This document shows, in pieces, positions 59,001 to 64,000 of a DNA stretch of 64,000 nt. Origin of the DNA: Steinernema hermaphroditum (lineage: Eukaryota; Nematoda; Chromadorea; Rhabditida; Steinernematidae); NCBI GenBank assembly GCA_030435675.1, contig CM059625.1:18290001-18354000 (forward strand), in the 5' to 3' direction. A program made the position numbers and the translations under genes. Every line of letters starts with the position of its first letter. The first letter of the stretch is position 1. Under the pieces are notes generated by a model. That model worked only from the letters and a program-made list of their open reading frames with translations. It was not told where the DNA came from and made no database searches.

Positions 59001-62000
59001 TTGAAAACCTTGCAAGTTTGAAATTTTGAAAATTAAATGTTCTGTAACGTACTGTTCAGGGATATAGACATTTTATGAAATCCTACCTTTTCTAGAAATA
59101 TCACCGCTATTTCTCCATCGTACATCAATGTTTAGAGCAAAATTACTGACGTTGTCCCACGTTTTTAGAATAATTGCTCCTGTTCTTTCATTCACGTGCA
59201 CGAGATCAGCAGTGGTTTCGTTCAATGGAGAGGTGTATATAAACTCGCCAGGCTGATCTTCCGGTTTGTACACAACTTGCCCAACGTTTTCCTTCCTTAT
59301 TGATACGACTCTTTCTATAGTTGTGGTATCAGTTGGTAAATCTGCGACGATAATAGTGACAGCAACCAACGCGCTGTTATTCGGAGTGCCCGAATCAGAG
59401 GCATTTACGTAAAACTTATGAACGGTTTGTGATTTTGGGAGTAGTTTACTCAACCGAAGCTCTCCGGTATCCTTTATAGCTTCAACGTATTTATCGGTCG
59501 TTAAGTAAGTGATGACATTCCCGGAAATATCCATATCGATGGCTTCAACCGCTCCAATTATAGCTCCGACTTTATCAGAGGTACTCAACATAAACGTGTA
59601 ATCAGCTTGTTTAAATTGTGGACTGTTGTCGTTAATGTCCTGAAAATACGAATAATACAACATTTTCGAGATGCCTCAATACCTTTACAAGCAGTGTAAT
59701 TTCAATGCTATTTGATAGTGTTGGTTTGCCGAGATCTGATACCGCAATTTTTAACGGTATGGCTAGATTCGTAACTGAATCGGCGTCTATCCGGTTAACA
59801 GTAATAACACCGCTTGTTCGGTTAATGAAACACACGTCACAGTTGTCATTAACCAACGCGAATGACAGTGTACCATTTTCCTTATAGTCGGGATCAAATG
59901 CCTAAAAAAACATCTTACTTTCCGTGCTGTCACAATTTTAAGAAGCGTACAATAATTTGTGAGTACATACGTACGAAAGTACAAAATCTAGAACGTTTAA
60001 ATACATAAAGAAATCGAGCACTTACCGTAATTGCAATACTTGCAGCAACGTTTTCAGCTATGATGAATTCCTTTCGTTCCATTGTTAATTCAGGAGCGTT
60101 GTCATTTTCATCGAGAACGTTTACGTGTACGTTGATGTACTGTTCTGCATTAGCATGTCTACGGACTTTCACCCTCAAATCGTATTCGTCTATGTCTTCC
60201 CGATCCAGTATCTGCAGAGTACGCAGGGACCCATTCGTATCTAGGGCAAACCGATCCCCGTATTCTGGCGATTCTAAGAAAAATTCACAGCTGGAAGTTT
60301 GCCCGTTCACATTGTGCTAAAGTGGATATGAACAAAAAAAGTAAAAGCAGAATACTACGTTCACCTTAAGGTCAGCGATAACGATTGGCCCCACGTTTTC
60401 TGAGACATTAAACCTGAGAACAGTAGATAAAGCAAATGGTTTGGATGGCAGCACGCGTATAGTGCAACGTCCGTCAGTTTGTGTGCTGTTAGGTACTCTC
60501 AGCCACAGTTCAAAAGTTTCGTATTTCAATAAAGGCTGTTCACTCAAAGGTGAAAAAATGACATTCGCTTCTCGAGTCACATTGTGATGAGATAATTTAA
60601 ATGCATGTGCATCATTTCCGAGTAGATCCAATGTGAAGTAGTTAAAACGATTATTCTGCAAGTGATTCGATTGGAGTGCATTACAAGTGCAAACCTACTG
60701 CGTCTTTGTCAAACACCTTGATTACTTCGCTTACTACTAACTGCCCTCTGTCCGGATCGATCTGGAATTCGTAGTTTGGCTTTTCACATTGTGGTGGATA
60801 TCTATCTGGGTTCACAACTCTAATTTTGATCGTTCCTTCAGTGTGCATACGTTTGGCGTCCATTTCCGTTGCCTCAAATCACTTTAGAAATACGAAAGAA
60901 TCCAAAACTGACTAACCGTGACCGTTAGTTTAAAACGATCCCCCTGCCTGTCACTCAATGATTTACCAAGAACGATCCACCCGGAAGATGAGTTAATCTC
61001 AAAGTATGGATTTGGCTCGAGACTATAGAAAACCGGGTTCTTTTTGGCATGTAGGCGATCGCCGTCTTCCGCTTCCAATTGGAAAAGCCGATCTCCGATA
61101 GATGAATCTGTATTAACTGTGTATTCCTGACTAAGATCGGTAATAAAGAAGGGCGCGTTCCTGAAAGAAAACAGCTGCGATGTCGTTCACTAAGGCCATA
61201 TTTATTCTCAGTATTCGCTTATTTGTTTTATTCGCCTACGGATCGTCATTGAAAGCACTAAGAACCGGTGACTGCGTGTGGGACTTCAGATATTCAGAGT
61301 AAATTCATTGCAGATTGTTGTTGATTGCGTTCACATTTTTCACGAACGGTCAACGTAAGCAGCATTTCTCATATTATGTGATCGCATTGAACTAAATAAC
61401 CTACGTTTGTTCATCAATAACATTCGCATTAATTGTGATACGACTTTCTTTGGATGATTTTGATCGCGATGCACCATCTCTTGCTATGACAGTTATGCTT
61501 TCTCTTTTCATCGAATCGTAGTTTAACGGCGACTTCAAATATATTTCCGCAGTGCAGTACGACTTCGCACAAATGTCATTGCGAATTGAAAACTTGCTAT
61601 TCTGAACAAAAATTCAAATCTGTTAAACAGTGCAGCCGCCTTACGTCGACGAAAAATTGCACGATACCTCCAATACCGGTGTCCGGATCGAAGGTTTTGA
61701 CTCGTGTCACGATCGTCCCTACTGCAGTGGTCTATAAATACGTCTTACAATAACAATCAAATATTGAAGAACGACCTCAGATAGGAATATTTTACTTGGA
61801 GTTTCAAGAAATTGTGGAGCATTGTCGTTAATGTCCACAACTTGAATTTCTAAAGATATCCTGCTGTGATGACGACCTTCGAAAATAAGGGTAAAACTTT
61901 GCCATCTCTGTCCGTCGTAATGCTGAATCTAGAAGTCGCATGTATGTTTTTTATTCCTGTTTTTGCCACATACATCACTGTCGAGTGTTTTTTTCAACTG

Positions 62001-62492
62001 TACGTTGCAGCACGTTATGTTCATTGGAGTCAGAGAAAAGTATTGTTCTGCATTTCCAGCGATAATGCGAATATCCGAGTTCGTACTTGAGCAAACCACA
62101 ACGGGAAGGTGTTTTGTAACAGGCCAGTCTTCGTCGACAAACAAGAACGGGGGGTCAACGACGAGAGATAATACTAGAAATGTTACGAACCGGTTTAAAC
62201 AAGAAGAAAATTCTTTGAGTAATTTTGAGTTTTTCTTAAGGCACTTACATTTGCCTCATAAATAGAGTATACAATTAAACTTAAATCCATTGAATTGAAA
62301 ATGCATACAGAGGATAAGAAAGTGATGGTTTATGTACTTTACTGAATCTTTTCGATATTTCGTCTCATAATGTGAAGCAGCAGCGGAAAATATATAACTA
62401 ACAATGCAAATAATACTTAGATGATTTCGATGAAAACCAACGATCTTACCTGTGACGTACAGAGTGAACGAAAATATGCACTCCTTGATCAT
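56062..62492 (-). CDS. Non-classical cadherin with short cytoplasmic tail
   Basis: A calcium-dependent adhesion protein. The start MIKECIFSFTLYVT (62490-62492) splices to VLSLVVDPPF to form a signal peptide. About ten cadherin repeats follow. Clear calcium-linker motifs are DINDNAPQF (about 61825), LDENDNAPEL (about 60095), DINDNSPQF (about 59630), DENDNCPFFQ (about 57685) and LDKNDNFPKF (about 57240). Others have decayed (VNPDRYPPQ, VSVNMHAPE, NVIDEQT), implying weaker calcium binding there. LDRE-type motifs occur (ILDREDIDEYDLRV, LNQSLDREYADQI). One membrane helix (FSWGSLLFILIVMVTAIALC, about 56305-56365) and a tail of about 85 residues end QLIDSLQSTEL. No EGF, laminin-G or beta-catenin site was seen, so it is neither classical nor Flamingo. 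About 16 exons. Confidence 0.9.
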
Positions 62493-63335
62493 TTTGTTAT
62501 TGGACAACGTCGTGCAAATCAGGCATATGCGACGCAACAAAACAGAAGAATTATCTGGAAAGACGTATTTAACGTATAGTCATATACGTGACAACAGTAA
62601 TTGACAATGACAACACTACAGGCACCTTAAAAGTAATACGAAAATAAGACCGCTAGTTGGCTTCTCTACACGCCGCTTCTTTTTGCCTCTCTTTTCAGTC
62701 TTTGTCGCCGCGGATCGGAAGGCGACTCTAACCGTAGGAAGGTGAGTGGGCGCCAGCAATGCTTTGGGTCAGTGCGATGCGCCCTTTAATCCTCGTACGA
62801 TCCCCAATCAAAACATTTAGATCGTATACGCGTATCCACCAAAACTAAACACGCTGTTCGCAGCAGTACTAACCAATGTTAAAGCAGAATAAGAATCACT
62901 TGTTTTACACAGCCACGTTACTGGAGGGGGCGACACTAACTTGAGAAGTGGAAAACGCGATGAGTCGCTTCAAAGGAATAGGAGTCCTTCAGCGGACGGT
63001 CATTGTTGAACACATAATGTTAAGACCATTTGTCGAAAAGTGCTTCAAATCAAGACATCTCGTTCTCGAATGCATCACCGACAGCAAGATACTTTCTACG
63101 TAGTGATCCAATGTTAGTAAGCTTCCAATTTTTGCGCGCTTACCAACGAAAGCTACCTTGTTTTTTGCATCCAGTGTTTTGTAAGCAGTGTCAAGGGAGC
63201 CGGACTGTTTTGTTTTTTACTGTACATAGTTGTCAAGAAAAGTAACGTTACATGAGCAGACTAAGTACAATAATAATGGAATAATAGTGACATGCGGAAG
63301 TATAAATAAACAGTTGAACATTTTACATTTTGCTG
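62493..63335. other. Intergenic, no gene seen
   Basis: Separates the cadherin start from the hydrolase stop, both on the minus strand. It should include the cadherin promoter. No repeat or frame stands out. Confidence 0.5.
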
Positions 63336-64000
63336 TCATTTTATGGAATATTTCAAAACAATGTCCAAGAAATTATATACGTAAGCGTGGAAAGCACGTG
63401 GATTACCCAAGTAACAAGCGTGACCCGCGCCGGCTACTTTCATAAATCTGGCATTTGCCAAATGCTTTAAATTGTTCGCCGAGCTGGGTCCCAGGGAAGT
63501 ATCTTTTTCACCGTGAATAACCAGCACCGGCGTTCGTATTGAGCGGCACCTTTCTTCGGCTAGCTCATTCGTATTGGACAAAGCGACAGCGACTAAACAT
63601 ATAAGGCGAGAATCAGCAAGAAGCGGCAAAACATATTGTCCTGCCATGCTGCACGCTATCACCATAACGCGTTCGACATTTAGGGCATTCAGCAACTCCG
63701 AAAACACGGATGGTTTATCTTTTTCCTCTATGGATTTTTGACCGCTTCGTCCACATCCGGGAAGATCAATCGCTACGCAGTGGTAGCCTAATGCTGCAAA
63801 AATCTGAAAATAAAGCTTATTCAATGAAAAACTCCGTAAGCCTGCACCTTTAGAGTCTTTACTTCTAACCAAGTTCCTGAAGTGAACGATTGCCCATGGA
63901 GAAAAATAACTGTGGCACGTGTGTAGTTGTTCTCTGGGGGCTCCGCTCGACGATAGAAAATCTCATGGCCGGATGGAACTCCCAAATAACCGTCGGACAG
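63336..64000 (-). CDS. ABHD14-like alpha/beta hydrolase (5' end outside window)
   Basis: A serine hydrolase of the ABHD14 group; human ABHD14B acts as a lysine deacetylase. The exon at the right edge reads FLHGQSFTSGTWLEV (about 63880-63930), the oxyanion-loop HG region. The main exon (63336 to about 63805) gives VAIDLPGCGRSG, the nucleophile region ACSMAGQYVLPLL, the acid in VIHGEKDTSLG and the catalytic His in AGAGHACYLGNPRAFH. These match the human run GAGHPCYLDKPEEWH. The catalytic trio appears complete. One intron (about 63806-63866) was placed. The N terminus lies beyond 64000, so localisation is unknown. Confidence 0.88.

Overview
This is genomic DNA of an animal, almost certainly a nematode and most likely a clade V (strongylid-type) parasite. 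Genes are cut by many short introns of about 40-60 bp with strict TTTTCAG-type acceptors. Several start codons sit directly after a free TTTCAG acceptor, as expected for spliced-leader trans-splicing. The gene set (receptor guanylate cyclase, TAT-type flippase, B9 ciliary protein, short-tailed cadherin) is nematode-like. Species cannot be set from the sequence. No bacterial, viral or CRISPR content was seen. All gene models were spliced by eye, so outer limits are firmer than some inner exon edges.

Layout, left to right. 1-2679 (+): the transmembrane and intracellular part of a receptor guanylate cyclase. 3104-4036 (+): an orphan secreted protein. 5150-6505 (+): glyoxylate/hydroxypyruvate reductase. 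6506-11335: mostly empty, with one complete retroposon. 11336-17464 (+): an ATP8B-clade P4-ATPase (lipid flippase). 18221-18944 (-) and 19503-20290 (+): ribosomal protein eL18 and a YPEL5-like Yippee protein, head to head. 20792-22709 (+): an OTUD5-like deubiquitinase. 24734-27756 (+): a CNNM metal transporter. 30465-32118 (+) and 32337-34292 (-): an Mn-type CDF exporter and an SLC41-type Mg transporter, tail to tail. 34820-35855 (-): an RBM34-like RNA-binding protein. 36428-37196 and 37370-38237 (+): mitochondrial ribosomal protein uS7m and the SNARE Vti1, spaced like an operon. 39987-41231 (+): an orphan with an MGC start. 41536-42327 (+): B9D2/MKSR-2. 45515-45956 (-): a CNBP-like zinc-knuckle protein. 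46523-47270, 48823-49647 and 50843-52802 (all -): three unrecognised secreted or membrane proteins. 56062-62492 (-): a cadherin. 63336-64000 (-): an ABHD14-like hydrolase that runs off the right edge.

Between the genes lie layered mobile elements. The clearest is a 0.3-0.5 kb retroposon family: four copies, each with a short-repeat 3' tail and its own target-site duplication, two of them plainly 5'-truncated. There is also a mariner-ended MITE family of about six copies, a foldback element with a 15-bp minisatellite arm, and a decayed Tc1/mariner transposon. The best regulatory signal is a perfect palindromic RFX X-box about 60 bp upstream of the ciliary B9D2 gene. Three separate divalent-metal transporters (CNNM, CDF, SLC41) within 10 kb form an unusual neighbourhood.
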